A stretch of 64,000 nucleotides of DNA from Paenibacillus macerans (GCF_900454495.1 NZ_UGSI01000001.1:248001-312000); one strand, 5' to 3'. Numbered from the stretch's first letter, positions 16,136-25,235 are shown. Made by a program: numbers and translations. The notes: generated by a model from the letters alone, not told the origin.

Positions 16136-17398
16136 ATGGAATTAACTTCAAGAATCGCGCGCAAAAAGCTGCTTAATCCTACGTTCGCTTGCCTTTGGGT
16201 CATTATGTTTTTGGTCGAATTCGTAAAGGGAGCGCTCATCGTTGCGGTACTGCCCGTTTATATGGGGGACGTGCTGAAGCTGAGCGCCTTTGCAATCGGT
16301 TTGTCTTTTTCGCTCCAATATATCGGAGATAATTTGTTCCGCAGCCCGGCAGGCTGGCTGATCGAGAGGATCGGCTTTCGCCTGACGATGACGCTGGGGC
16401 TTTGTATTACGCTCGGAGCGGTGGCGATGATCGCCTTTTTGAAGACGATGGGATTTCTCGTGCTTGGCTGCGCCCTGCTGGGAATCGGTACGGCGCCGCT
16501 GTGGCCGTGCGTCCTAATGGGAATTACGGCGGTGGCGGAAGAAAACAAAAATTTCGCCACGGCGATGGGGGTCATGCAAATTTCCAGCCTCGGCGGAACC
16601 GGATTGGGACCGGTGCTGATCAATTTTCTCGTAGACGGCTCTTACCGTCCCGTGTTTTGGCTCCTATTGGCCTGCGTTGGGCTGGTGGTGATCGTATCGC
16701 TGTTTCTTCCCGGCAAAACCGGCGGCAGGCCCGGGGCCAAGCGGGGGGGAGCCGATCCCGAAACCTTGGGAAAGGCGCTGCGGCAGGGGGGAATATGGCG
16801 CCATATCCGCGCCACGCTCCGCGAGATCAGAGAAAATTTGCATGTCAGTCCGCTGCTTTATCCGGCGCTGTTTCTGCGGTCTTTTGCCGTGGGGCTGCTG
16901 ACGCCCGTCATTACGCTTTATGTCCGGTCCGAGCTCGGTTTGCCGCCGGAAACGTTCAGCTTCATGCTGGTGATCGGCGGAGGCATCACGGTGGCGGGAC
17001 TTATCCCGATCGGGAAGCTGGTGGACCGCTTCGGGACACGCTGGTTTTTGCACGTCGGGTTCGCGCTAGCGGCCGTAGCGATCGGCATTTTCGCGGTAAC
17101 GAGCTCCGTATCCCTGGTATGGCTGCTCGTCATGTTGATCGGGGTGAGCTACGCCTTCATTCTTCCAACCTGGGATACAATGCTCTCGCATTTGCTGCCG
17201 GAAGGGGAGAAGGGCACGGTGTGGGGGCTGTTTCTGACGATACAGGGCACGGGAATGGTGGTAGGGCCTATCGTATCGGGCAAAATGTGGGATGTTTTGG
17301 GGCCTTCCGCTCCGTTTCTGGCCAGTTCGGCGGTGATGGCCTTGCTGTTTTTTCTGCATCTCGGAATTGCGGGAAAGACCAAAAGCCTTCGGGGATAA
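16136..17398 (+). CDS. MFS transporter
   Basis: 420 residues from ATG 16136 (GAGGGGAG spaced 7 bases; the in-frame TTG two codons earlier is too close). Twelve hydrophobic segments are visible in two halves separated by a basic loop (GKTGGRPGAKRGGADP, about residues 200-220). The loop after TM2 has RSPAGWLIERIGFR, the MFS motif A type DxxGR variant, mirrored by GKLVDRFGTRW in the second half. Likely a proton-driven exporter, substrate unknown. Its stop codon lies inside the following terminator hairpin. Confidence 0.88.
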   Translation: MELTSRIARKKLLNPTFACLWVIMFLVEFVKGALIVAVLPVYMGDVLKLSAFAIGLSFSLQYIGDNLFRSPAGWLIERIGFRLTMTLGLCITLGAVAMIAFLKTMGFLVLGCALLGIGTAPLWPCVLMGITAVAEENKNFATAMGVMQISSLGGTGLGPVLINFLVDGSYRPVFWLLLACVGLVVIVSLFLPGKTGGRPGAKRGGADPETLGKALRQGGIWRHIRATLREIRENLHVSPLLYPALFLRSFAVGLLTPVITLYVRSELGLPPETFSFMLVIGGGITVAGLIPIGKLVDRFGTRWFLHVGFALAAVAIGIFAVTSSVSLVWLLVMLIGVSYAFILPTWDTMLSHLLPEGEKGTVWGLFLTIQGTGMVVGPIVSGKMWDVLGPSAPFLASSAVMALLFFLHLGIAGKTKSLRG

Positions 17399-17409
17399 TC
17401 CCGAAGGCT
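17384..17409. terminator. hairpin terminator overlapping the MFS stop codon
   Basis: AGCCTTCGGGG-ATAA-TCCCGAAGGCT; the loop contains the TAA stop. A runs on the left side suit leftward termination of the convergent DUF1054 gene. Confidence 0.7.
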
Positions 17410-17438
17410 GGCCGCGCCACGGCTCTCGCCGTAACACT

Positions 17439-18062
17439 TTAAAATGCGCTTTTGTAGAGGGGGAGCAGGGTCTGGAACGTCTCCTCGATCGTTTGCACCA
17501 GCTTGCTCCCATCCCCAAGCAGAGGGTTGTCCTGTTCCAGGCGCAGTCCGCACATGATCTCGGCTTTTTTCACCTTTTTCAGCTGTTCGGCCCATTGCTT
17601 CAGCAGCTTGCTGTCCGCCTCCTGATGCGGCGTGCCGCCGGGATCCATATGATCGAGCGACCAATAGAAGCCGCCCGGGATTGTTTTTTTCACCTTTGCC
17701 GCATGCTTGTCCAAATAATTGGCGAATACCAGCTTGTTCGGACTTTCGTAGATGACGGCAAAAATGATGAACAAGTGAGTGGGGAACAGGCCTACTTGAA
17801 AATGAGGCAGCGCTTTATAGCCCCGTTTGCTCGCGGCCCAGGCCACCCATGTATCGTTTGGCGGATTGACCGTGCGCCGGGCGTGTTTGGCGACATGCGG
17901 GTACATCTCTTCTCCGCAAAGCGCGGACAAGTATGGCGCCAGCTCGGTCCCGAGCGTCTCCAGCTTCGGTCTGATCCGGCTAATAATCGCTTCCATCCGG
18001 CCCTCGAGTCCCGGAACGGTCAACGCTTCAAAATCCTCCTGCACAAAACCGGGAAATGTCAT
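17439..18062 (-). CDS. DUF1054 (UPF0637, YktB-like) protein
   Basis: 207 residues. It opens with FPGFVQEDFEALTVPGLEGRM and contains HVAKHARRTVNPPNDTWVAWA and RGYKALPHFQVGLF, the landmarks of the UPF0637 family widespread in Bacillota. Soluble, no signal peptide, no known catalytic motif; cellular role unknown. Monocistronic and convergent with the MFS gene. Confidence 0.88.
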   Translation of the reverse strand: MTFPGFVQEDFEALTVPGLEGRMEAIISRIRPKLETLGTELAPYLSALCGEEMYPHVAKHARRTVNPPNDTWVAWAASKRGYKALPHFQVGLFPTHLFIIFAVIYESPNKLVFANYLDKHAAKVKKTIPGGFYWSLDHMDPGGTPHQEADSKLLKQWAEQLKKVKKAEIMCGLRLEQDNPLLGDGSKLVQTIEETFQTLLPLYKSAF

Positions 18063-18260
18063 ATGCTTAATACCTCCAGCCTCATCAATCGGAAATTCAT
18101 TAAGGTGTTATTTGCCTCCCATCAGTATAACATACCGCCCCCAAGGATGCGTCAACCGTGGCCCGAAACGGGTAAAAATAATCAATAAACCAAGTTCCAT
18201 AACATAAGATGGAGTATAAGATAAGGTAAGCCGCAGCGAGTCTGTTCGAAACGCAAAACA

Positions 18261-18394
18261 CTAAGTCATGCTTCCGTAGCGAGTTTTTGTTCGAAGTGCA
18301 GCTAAGATGTACCGCTCACAAAAACTTAGCTAATGCTTTCGAAGTAGTTTTTGTACGAAGCGCAACCACAGATGCAACGCCTACAAAAACTTTT
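18261..18394. repeat. two imperfect tandem copies of a 67-base hairpin-forming unit
   Basis: Unit 1 (18261-18328) and unit 2 (18329-18394) align: (a)GTTTTTGT-(T/A)CGAAG(T/C)GCA...GATG(T/C)A...C(T/C)ACAAAAACTT. In each, GTTTTTGT and ACAAAAAC are inverted repeats about 30 bases apart. The second copy runs into the ribosome site of the next gene. Confidence 0.75.
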
Positions 18395-18407
18395 AGGAGG
18401 GAGTGCC

Positions 18408-19004
18408 GTGAATAAAAGCTATGAGGTTGAGTATTGTAATCTGGAACTCCGATTTGACCGCCGGCACATTCAACAATTGATCCGCGATTTGATCCAAGAC
18501 GGGTATTCTTTATATTGGAGCGAAAACGAATCCGTATTCATCATTTCCGTCCGCACCGGACGCAAGCTGACGAAGCTGAAGTTTCAACGTCTCGCCAAAG
18601 GATACAAGCTGGCCGGCGATTACGTAATCCGCGACGCCAAGCTGGCCGAATGGCTGGAGAAACTGATCGGGGAGCTGCGCGGTCACGCGGTGGTCAAACG
18701 GTTCAAGGACAGGCAAATTGTGATCGAAAATATTTTGTTTGGCGAAGTCATCCGTCTGGTCGAAATATCCGGGATGGAGCACAAGGTCATTTTTCAGAAA
18801 GGCCCGACGCTAAACACGGAGCAGCTTGCCGAAATGTTCGCTTCCGACAAAGCGGAACGGCAGCTTGCAGACTTGGAGCGGGAGCTGGACGACGAGCTCG
18901 GCAGGCTGTTTGAAGCGCTGCAAAGCGGCGACGAAGCCGCCTCGGAAGCCTGCAAGGAAAAACTCCGCAAGCTTCGCCTGGAACTGATCCGCCTGGAATG
19001 GTAA
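18408..19004 (+). CDS. conserved hypothetical protein
   Basis: 198 residues from GTG 18408, fixed by TTAGGAGGGAG 5 bases upstream. The N-terminal two thirds are mixed alpha/beta (YEVEYCNLELRFDRRHIQQLIRDLI, FIISVRTGRKLTKLKFQRL). The C-terminal 60 residues are a charged helix (AERQLADLERELDDELGRLFEAL). No catalytic, membrane or DNA-binding motif is recognisable. It has a repeat-rich 5' region and its own terminator, so it is a stand-alone gene. I do not assign a function. Confidence 0.75.
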   Translation: MNKSYEVEYCNLELRFDRRHIQQLIRDLIQDGYSLYWSENESVFIISVRTGRKLTKLKFQRLAKGYKLAGDYVIRDAKLAEWLEKLIGELRGHAVVKRFKDRQIVIENILFGEVIRLVEISGMEHKVIFQKGPTLNTEQLAEMFASDKAERQLADLERELDDELGRLFEALQSGDEAASEACKEKLRKLRLELIRLEW

Positions 19005-19042
19005 CGATCCGCTTGGCGCAAAATAGAATATATTTTTCCGGT

Positions 19043-19071
19043 TCCCCCAAGCGATTGTCGGGGGATGTTTT
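19043..19071 (+). terminator. terminator after the hypothetical gene
   Basis: TCCCCC...GGGGGA stem followed by TGTTTTTTG. Confidence 0.6.
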
Positions 19072-19088
19072 TTGATGGCAGAGCAGGG

Positions 19089-19117
19089 TTCACTTCTGTA
19101 CACAAAACTGTTAAAAT
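19089..19117 (+). promoter_or_regulatory. candidate promoter of gnd
   Basis: TTCACT (19089-19094), 17-base spacer, TAAAAT (19112-19117), 43 bases before the ATG. The -35 is a weak match. Confidence 0.4.
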
Positions 19118-19159
19118 GATATTATTGAACAAAAATATAGTGAGCAAAGGATGGAGACC

Positions 19160-20569
19160 ATGTCAAAACAACAAATCGGCGTTATCGGCCTTGCCGTTAT
19201 GGGCAAAAACTTGGCCCTGAATATTGAGAGCCGGGGCTTCAGCGTCTCGGTGTTCAACCGTTCCCCGGAAAAAACGCATGACCTTCTGGCAAACGAAGGC
19301 AAAGGCAAAAACCTTGTCGGCACGTTTTCCGTCGAGGAGTTCGTCAACTCGCTGGAAACTCCGCGCAAAATTTTGATTATGGTACAAGCCGGCCCGGCTA
19401 CGGACGCGACGATTGAACAACTGCTTCCTTACCTGGATCAAGGCGATATCATCATCGACGGGGGCAACGCCCACTTCCCGGACACGCAGCGCCGCAGCAA
19501 AGAGCTTGAGGCTAAAGGCTTCCGCTTTATCGGCACCGGGGTATCCGGCGGCGAAGAAGGCGCGCTGAAAGGCCCTGCCATCATGCCGGGCGGGCAAGAA
19601 GACGCCTACAAGCTGGTTGAACCGATTTTAACGGCCATTTCCGCCAAAGTGAATGGTGATCCTTGCTGTACATATATCGGTCCGGACGGCGCGGGGCACT
19701 ATGTCAAAATGGTGCACAACGGCATTGAGTACGGCGACATGCAGTTGATCGGCGAAGCTTATCATTTGCTGAAGGATGTACTCGGCGTTGGCGCCAAGGA
19801 ATTGCACGAAATTTTCAGCGAATGGAACAAAGGGGAGCTCGACAGCTACCTGATCGAAATTACCGCCGACATCTTCTCCCAATATGACGAAGAAACCGGC
19901 AAACCGATGGTGGACGTCATTCTCGACGCCGCCGGGCAAAAAGGAACCGGCAAATGGACAAGCCAAAGCGCGCTGGATCTCGGCGTGCCGCTGTCGATGA
20001 TTACGGAATCCGTATTCTCCCGCTTCCTGTCGGCGATGAAGGAAGAGCGCGTGGCGGCCAGCAAAATTTTGAACGGCCCGGCCAAAAAACCGTTTGCCGG
20101 CGACAAACAAGAATTCATCGAAAACGTCCGCAAAGCGCTGTTCGCCAGCAAAATCGTCTCTTACGCTCAAGGTTTTGCCCAAATGCGCGCCGCTTCCGAC
20201 GAATACGGCTGGAATTTGAAATACGGCAACATCGCGATGATTTTCCGCGGCGGCTGCATTATCCGTTCCCAGTTCCTGCACAACATCAAAGAAGCTTACG
20301 ACCGCGATCCCGCGCTCAAAAACCTGCTGCTTGACCCGTACTTCAAAAACGTGGTCGAAAGCTATCAGGACGCATGGCGCAAAGTCGTTGCCGCTGCCGT
20401 GGAGAACGGAATTCCGGTTCCGGGCTTCGCCAGCGCCTTGTCCTACTACGACAGCTACCGCACGGAGCGTCTGCCGGCGAACCTGCTGCAGGCGCAGCGC
20501 GATTACTTTGGCGCGCATACGTTCAAACGGGTCGACAAGGAAGGCGTCTTCCACCATCAATGGTTCTAA
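19160..20569 (+). CDS. gnd: 6-phosphogluconate dehydrogenase, decarboxylating
   Basis: 469 residues from ATG 19160 (AAAGG spaced better than for the ATG at 19151). It oxidises 6-phosphogluconate to ribulose 5-phosphate and CO2 with NADP or NAD. Rossmann motif GLAVMGKNLALNIESRGF; substrate and catalytic segments GVSGGEEGALKGP and GHYVKMVHNGIEYGDMQLI (catalytic Lys) near residues 185-205; a C-terminal all-helical domain ending in RTDRQ-like ERLPANLLQAQRDYFGAHTF. Full length for the family. Monocistronic, with terminator at 20602-20640. Confidence 0.97.
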   Translation: MSKQQIGVIGLAVMGKNLALNIESRGFSVSVFNRSPEKTHDLLANEGKGKNLVGTFSVEEFVNSLETPRKILIMVQAGPATDATIEQLLPYLDQGDIIIDGGNAHFPDTQRRSKELEAKGFRFIGTGVSGGEEGALKGPAIMPGGQEDAYKLVEPILTAISAKVNGDPCCTYIGPDGAGHYVKMVHNGIEYGDMQLIGEAYHLLKDVLGVGAKELHEIFSEWNKGELDSYLIEITADIFSQYDEETGKPMVDVILDAAGQKGTGKWTSQSALDLGVPLSMITESVFSRFLSAMKEERVAASKILNGPAKKPFAGDKQEFIENVRKALFASKIVSYAQGFAQMRAASDEYGWNLKYGNIAMIFRGGCIIRSQFLHNIKEAYDRDPALKNLLLDPYFKNVVESYQDAWRKVVAAAVENGIPVPGFASALSYYDSYRTERLPANLLQAQRDYFGAHTFKRVDKEGVFHHQWF

Positions 20570-20601
20570 GAAGGACGTAAAGTGGATAGAACGATACGCC
20601 C

Positions 20602-20640
20602 AGCCGCCGGAGAGACGTCTGTCTCTTCGGCGGCTTTTTT
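20602..20640 (+). terminator. terminator of gnd
   Basis: AGCCGCCG-GAGAGACGTCTGTCTCTT-CGGCGGCT followed by T6; long GC-rich stem. Confidence 0.9.
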
Positions 20641-20674
20641 GCACCCGGAGGAAATGCTGCGGAGCAAGTTCGTA

Positions 20675-20702
20675 TTGAAAATATGCCGGCCTGTGTTATG
20701 AT
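20675..20702 (+). promoter_or_regulatory. candidate promoter of aroK-aroA
   Basis: TTGAAA (20675-20680), 16-base spacer, TATGAT (20697-20702), 29 bases before the aroK ATG. Confidence 0.5.
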
Positions 20703-20731
20703 ATGGGAAAGTTGCAAGTAGGTGAAAAAAC

Positions 20732-21244
20732 ATGCGCACTGCCAAAAATAATATCGTGCTGATCGGCATGATGGGCACGGGCAAATCGACCGTCGGGGCA
20801 TTGCTGGCGGCCGAAGCCGGCCTCCGTCTTGTCGATCTCGATCAGATGATCGTTATGGAAACCGGGCGGTCGATCCCGGAAATTTTTGCCGAGAAAGGCG
20901 AAGCATTCTTTAGAGACACCGAATCGCGGCTTCTCTGTCGAGTGCTTGCGGACGACGGCATCGTCCTGGCGACCGGCGGCGGCGTCGTGCTGCGGCAGGG
21001 CAATTGCCGCGCGATGCTGGAGAACGGGCTGGTCATCGCTTTGACAGCCTCGGCGGACGACATCATCGCCCGCGTCGGCGAGGACGAAAACCGCCCCTTG
21101 CTGGCCGGCGGCGCCAAAGAACGGGTAACCGCGCTGCTGGAGGAACGGAAAAACGCCTATGATTTCGCGCATCACACCGTGGATACGACGGGGAAAAACG
21201 CAGAGCAGGTGGCGCTTGAGATTTTAACGCGTTGCCGCGGTTAA
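20732..21244 (+). CDS. aroK: shikimate kinase
   Basis: 170 residues. It phosphorylates shikimate to shikimate 3-phosphate with ATP. Walker A GMMGTGKST at residues 12-20; substrate-binding D in LVDLDQMI; F..R in EAFFRDTES; the GGG shikimate loop in LATGGGVVL; lid arginine in ENRPLLAG. Followed after 28 bases by aroA, which uses its product, so the two form an aromatic-biosynthesis operon. Confidence 0.95.
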   Translation: MRTAKNNIVLIGMMGTGKSTVGALLAAEAGLRLVDLDQMIVMETGRSIPEIFAEKGEAFFRDTESRLLCRVLADDGIVLATGGGVVLRQGNCRAMLENGLVIALTASADDIIARVGEDENRPLLAGGAKERVTALLEERKNAYDFAHHTVDTTGKNAEQVALEILTRCRG

Positions 21245-21272
21245 CGATCAACAACGAAAAGAGGAATGAAAC

Positions 21273-22565
21273 ATGGACGTAATCGTAAGGCCTACGCCTG
21301 AGCTGACTGGAGAAATAGGAGCCCTGTCTTCCAAAAACTATACGACCCGGTATTTGCTCGTCGCCGCTTTGGCGGAGGGCACAAGCACCGTATATTATCC
21401 CGCACACAGCGAAGACAGCGATGCGATGCGCCGCTGCATCGCCGATTTGGGCGCGGTGCTTGACGAGGACGAGGAAAAAATCGTCATCACCGGCTTTGGC
21501 CGCCGCCCGAAGGACGTCAAAGAGCTGAACGTCGGCAACGCCGGAGCGGTGCTCCGCTTCCTAATGGCGATCGCCTCGCTGTGTCCGGATGTGACGTTCG
21601 TCAATACGTACCCCGATTCGCTGGGCAAACGCCCGCACGACGACCTGATCAAAGCGCTTGGCCAGCTTGGGGTAGAGGTCGAACACAACGAGGGCCGGCT
21701 GCCGATCCGCATCCGCGGCGGAGCGCCCAAAGGCGGGAAAATCCGCGTGTCCGGCGCGGTCAGCTCGCAATATTTGAGCGCGCTGCTGTTTTTGACCCCG
21801 CTGCTGGACGAGGACAGCGAAATCGAAGTGCTGGACGATCTCAAATCGAAGGTGGTCGTCGGGCAAACGCTGGAGGTGCTGGAGCAAGCGGGCATCGTCA
21901 TACATGCGAGCGGCGATTATATGCATTTCCGCGTGCCGGGACGGCAAAGCTACCAGGCGAAAACCTACACGGTGCAAGGCGATTACCCCGGGTCGGCGGC
22001 GATTTTGGCGGCGGCCGCGATCACGAAATCGGACGTGAAGGTGCACCGGCTGGCCGAGCGCAGCAAGCAGGGGGAAAGAGCCATCGTCGACGTGCTGCAG
22101 ATGATGGACGTGCCGCTCACCCATAGCGACGGAACCGTGCACGTGCGCGGCAACGGCCGGCTGCGCCCGGTCGAATTCGACGGCGACGCCGCCACCGACG
22201 CGGTGCTGGCCATGGTCGCGGCCGCGGTATTCGCCGACGGCACCTCGCGTTTTTACAATGTGGAAAATCTGCGTTACAAAGAATGCGACCGTATTACGGA
22301 TTTTTTGCAGGAGCTGAAAAAAGCCGGGGCCAACGTAGAGGAACGCCGGGCGGAAATCATCGTGCACGGCCGTCCTGCCGGGCTTGAAGGCGGCGTAGAG
22401 ATCAACGCGCATTACGATCACCGGGTGATTATGGCGCTCACGGTCGTAGGTCTGCGCTGCCGGCAGCCGCTTGTCATTAAGGATGCGCATCATGTGGCCA
22501 AATCGTATCCGCAGTTTTTCGACCATATTGGCTCGCTTGGTGCATCCGTGGAACGGGTAGAATAA
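21273..22565 (+). CDS. aroA: EPSP synthase (3-phosphoshikimate 1-carboxyvinyltransferase)
   Basis: 430 residues, two-lobed EPSPS fold. SSKNYTTRYLLVAALAEG holds the N-terminal SK..T.R substrate residues (the family's SKS..NR); NVGNAGAVLRFL is the LxGNAGTA region; SSQYLSALLF, DYPGSAAILAAAA, RYKECDRI and YDHRVIMAL are further family landmarks. The NAGAVLRF and KNYTTR spellings differ from the commonest E. coli-type motif and resemble the divergent class in some Bacillota. It joins shikimate 3-phosphate and PEP. Confidence 0.95.
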   Translation: MDVIVRPTPELTGEIGALSSKNYTTRYLLVAALAEGTSTVYYPAHSEDSDAMRRCIADLGAVLDEDEEKIVITGFGRRPKDVKELNVGNAGAVLRFLMAIASLCPDVTFVNTYPDSLGKRPHDDLIKALGQLGVEVEHNEGRLPIRIRGGAPKGGKIRVSGAVSSQYLSALLFLTPLLDEDSEIEVLDDLKSKVVVGQTLEVLEQAGIVIHASGDYMHFRVPGRQSYQAKTYTVQGDYPGSAAILAAAAITKSDVKVHRLAERSKQGERAIVDVLQMMDVPLTHSDGTVHVRGNGRLRPVEFDGDAATDAVLAMVAAAVFADGTSRFYNVENLRYKECDRITDFLQELKKAGANVEERRAEIIVHGRPAGLEGGVEINAHYDHRVIMALTVVGLRCRQPLVIKDAHHVAKSYPQFFDHIGSLGASVERVE

Positions 22566-22578
22566 ACTTATAGATGTA

Positions 22579-22828
22579 GTTCAAAAAGTCATCTGATCAC
22601 GAAGCAGGACAAGAAGCGGATCGGGCGTCGAATCTTGAATTCAGCCGGGCCTCAGCATATGCTTCCGAAGCATCCGAAGCATGTTTCCTACGGAAACATT
22701 TCAGGTGCTCACGTACCCAAAACGTACGCTCCGCTCCTTTTGTCCCTGGCTTCATCCGACCTAAAGCGTTTTGAAAAAACGCACTTCGGAAGCATACGCT
22801 TCGGTGCTGAAAACCTGACTTTTTGAAC
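22579..22828. mobile_element. MITE-like intergenic element, copy 1
   Basis: Bounded by perfect 13-base inverted repeats GTTCAAAAAGTCA and TGACTTTTTGAAC. About 250 bases, no coding capacity, in the gap between aroA and the CoA-binding gene. Internal blocks (GTCGAATCTTGAATTCAGCC, GCTCACGTACC.AAAACGTAC, TCGGTGCTGAAAACC) recur in the same order at 63427-63703. No clear target-site duplication. The interior also contains smaller palindromes (ATGCTTCCGAAGCAT, GTTTCC-TAC-GGAAAC). Confidence 0.75.
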
Positions 22829-22871
22829 ATGCACTTATAAAAGTATTTATCTGAAAGGGAGGAAGCTAAAA

Positions 22872-23300
22872 ATGCCATTTGAAAATCCAAGCCGTGAAGA
22901 GATCAAGCAAATATTGCTGAACGCCGGCAACATCGCCGTTGTCGGCCTGTCGGATAAGCCCGACCGGACCTCCTACATGGTCGCGCAGGCCCTGCAAAGC
23001 AACGGCTACCGCATCATCCCGGTAAATCCAACCGTAAGCGGAGAAATCCTCGGCGAAAAGGTGTACGCTTCCCTGGCGGACATTCCCGAACCGGTCGATA
23101 TCGTCAACGTTTTCCGCCGCAGCGAACTGACGCCTCCGGTTGCCGAGGAAGCGGTGAAGATCGGAGCGCGCGTGCTGTGGCTGCAGCTCGGAATTTTCAA
23201 TGAGGAAGCGTACGAAATCGCCGCAAAAGGCGGACTTACGGTCATTATGGACCGCTGCATCAAGGTGGAGGACAGCATTTTGATCGGAAAGCGAAGCTGA
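22872..23300 (+). CDS. CoA-binding protein (CoA_binding_2, YccU-like)
   Basis: 142 residues forming one Rossmann-type domain: NIAVVGLSDKPDRTSYMVAQ at the start, YRIIPVNPTVSGEILGEKVYASLADIP in the middle, LWLQLGIFNEEAYEIA and MDRCIKVE at the end. These are the signatures of the small stand-alone CoA-binding proteins related to the succinyl-CoA synthetase alpha N-domain. Physiological role unknown. GGGAGG lies upstream of the ATG. Confidence 0.9.
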   Translation: MPFENPSREEIKQILLNAGNIAVVGLSDKPDRTSYMVAQALQSNGYRIIPVNPTVSGEILGEKVYASLADIPEPVDIVNVFRRSELTPPVAEEAVKIGARVLWLQLGIFNEEAYEIAAKGGLTVIMDRCIKVEDSILIGKRS

Positions 23301-23315
23301 ACAGTTTTTTGCCGG

Positions 23316-23345
23316 AGGCCCGTCTGCAAAGAGGGGCCTTTTGGA
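23316..23345 (+). terminator. weak terminator
   Basis: AGGCCC...GGGCCT stem with a short T run; plausible end of the CoA-binding gene. Confidence 0.45.
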
Positions 23346-23360
23346 CTGTGGCTTTTTCCT

Positions 23361-23390
23361 TTGACAAATTTATCGGGCTAGGCTTACCAT
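23361..23390 (+). promoter_or_regulatory. candidate promoter of the enzyme I gene
   Basis: TTGACA (23361-23366), 18-base spacer, TACCAT (23385-23390), about 83 bases before the ATG. Confidence 0.5.
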
Positions 23391-23473
23391 AATGGAATAG
23401 AGAGAGGGTATCCTATAAAGGAACCGCGGTTTCGAAAACCGGAACTTCAAAGCAGGACATAGGGGGTCACTAC

Positions 23474-25216
23474 ATGATACAGGGGATCGGAGCAGCAGCG
23501 GGAGTCGCTATCGGCAAAGCTTTTGTGCTGCCCGCCTGGGAATGGGATGTGCCGGATCGGCGGATGGATAAGGTGGATCTCGCCATGGAATTCGAGCGTT
23601 TGTACGAAGGCATACGGACGTCCAAAACCGAAATCGAGGGTCTGAAGAACGAAATTAAGGAAACGGTCGGCGCGGAGGAATCGGGGATTTTCGATGCCCA
23701 TCTGGCCATTCTGGAAGATCCTGTTTTTATGAGCGAAATCCGGGGGATTATCGAAAGGCAATACAAGGCGGCGGAGGTGGCCGTCAAGGAAGCGATCGAT
23801 CATTTCGTCACGATGTTTGATCTGCTGGACGATGAGTATATGAAAGAAAGAGCGCTCGACATCAAGGACGTCGGCAACCGGCTGCTCAAACATTTGCTCG
23901 GAACGCCGGACATTACGCTGCCCGCGGATACGCAGCCGTATATTCTGGTGGCCAAGGAGCTGTCCCCGTCCCAGCTGGTGCACCTCAACCCGGACAATGT
24001 GCTGGGGATGGTGACGATGGCCGGCGGCAAAACGTCCCATTCCGCCATTATGGCCCGGGCTCTGGGCATCCCGCTTGTATCCGGACTTGAGCATAAACTG
24101 GCGGAACCGGTGCAGACGGGCGATCTGCTGGTCATTGACGGCGACGAGGGGCAGGTATATCTTAATCCCGGTCCGGACATCGTCAAGCGCTACACCGAGA
24201 TCGCCGAGAAGCAGCGCCGCCGGAAGGAACAGCTGCAGCTGCTGGCGGCGGTGGAAGCGGTAACGAAGGACGGTGTCCGCCTGCGTCTGGCGGGGAATAT
24301 CAGCTCGGTCAAAGATTTGGAGCTGGCGGTGAAATACGGGGCCGAAGGCGTAGGTTTGTTCCGTACGGAGTTTTTGTACATGGACCGGGCCTCGTTCCCC
24401 GGGGAAGACGAGCAATTTGAAGTATACCGGCAGGTGGCGGAGAAAGCCGGCGCGCATTCCGTCGTAATCCGGACGCTGGATATCGGCGGCGACAAACAGC
24501 TCGAATATTTCGAACTGCCGGAAGAAGACAATCCGGTGCTCGGGTATCGGGCGATCCGCATCAGCCTTGACAGCAAGGAACTGTTCCAAACCCAACTGAC
24601 CGCAATTTTGCGCGCCAGCGCTTACGGCAACGTGAAAATCCTGTACCCGATGATCTCCTCCCTGGAGGAAATTCGGGCTGCCAACCGGATTTTGGAGGCG
24701 GCCAAACAGGATTTGCGCACCCGCGGCCTTAGATTTGATCCCGGCGTTCAGGTCGGCGTCATGATCGAGGTTCCGGCGGCGGCGGCCATCGCCGATCTGC
24801 TGGCCCAGGAAGCGGACTTTTTCAGCATCGGCACCAATGATCTGGTCCAATACGTCCTGGCCGTGGACCGGATGAACGAGAAAATCGCGCACATGTATCA
24901 CCCGTATCACCCTGCCGTTCTCCGCATGCTGAAGCAAACCGTTCAAGCCGCGAAGGAGGCGGGGATTCCGGTAAGCGTCTGCGGCGAAATGGCCGGGGAC
25001 GAGAAGGCGGTCCCGCTGTGGCTCCATCTGGGGGTCAGCGATTTGAGCATGTCGCCGCAGTCGCTGCTCCGGGTAAAACACCGCATTTTGAATAGTTATG
25101 CAGGGGAAAGCCGGGAGGCTGGCGCCGCCTGCTACCGCTTGCCGACCAGCTACCAGATCGAAGCGGAACTCGTCCGTTTCGGTTGCCGGCTGGAGCAGGA
25201 ACGGCTTGGCAAATAA
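23474..25216 (+). CDS. ptsI: phosphoenolpyruvate-protein phosphotransferase (PTS enzyme I)
   Basis: 580 residues, close to the family length. It takes phosphate from PEP and gives it to HPr. Domains: N-terminal HPr-binding helical part; swivel domain with the active histidine in GGKTSHSAIMAR near residue 190; PEP-binding TIM barrel with GLFRTEFLYMDR, GYRAIRISL and SVCGEMAGD (active cysteine). No ptsH lies beside it, unlike the usual ptsHI order, so this may be a second enzyme I or a relocated one. The only HPr-like gene in the window (48073) lacks the phosphorylatable histidine. A perfect terminator follows, and the group II intron lies behind it. Confidence 0.92.
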   Translation: MIQGIGAAAGVAIGKAFVLPAWEWDVPDRRMDKVDLAMEFERLYEGIRTSKTEIEGLKNEIKETVGAEESGIFDAHLAILEDPVFMSEIRGIIERQYKAAEVAVKEAIDHFVTMFDLLDDEYMKERALDIKDVGNRLLKHLLGTPDITLPADTQPYILVAKELSPSQLVHLNPDNVLGMVTMAGGKTSHSAIMARALGIPLVSGLEHKLAEPVQTGDLLVIDGDEGQVYLNPGPDIVKRYTEIAEKQRRRKEQLQLLAAVEAVTKDGVRLRLAGNISSVKDLELAVKYGAEGVGLFRTEFLYMDRASFPGEDEQFEVYRQVAEKAGAHSVVIRTLDIGGDKQLEYFELPEEDNPVLGYRAIRISLDSKELFQTQLTAILRASAYGNVKILYPMISSLEEIRAANRILEAAKQDLRTRGLRFDPGVQVGVMIEVPAAAAIADLLAQEADFFSIGTNDLVQYVLAVDRMNEKIAHMYHPYHPAVLRMLKQTVQAAKEAGIPVSVCGEMAGDEKAVPLWLHLGVSDLSMSPQSLLRVKHRILNSYAGESREAGAACYRLPTSYQIEAELVRFGCRLEQERLGK

Positions 25217-25235
25217 GCTTTTAAGCGCAAAAAGG

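Noticed and set aside
23447..25081. Long leftward frame opposite the enzyme I gene (over 540 residues)
   Set aside because: Arises from GC-rich codon bias opposite a gene with unmistakable PTS motifs; its composition is His/Arg-rich and no family is recognisable.
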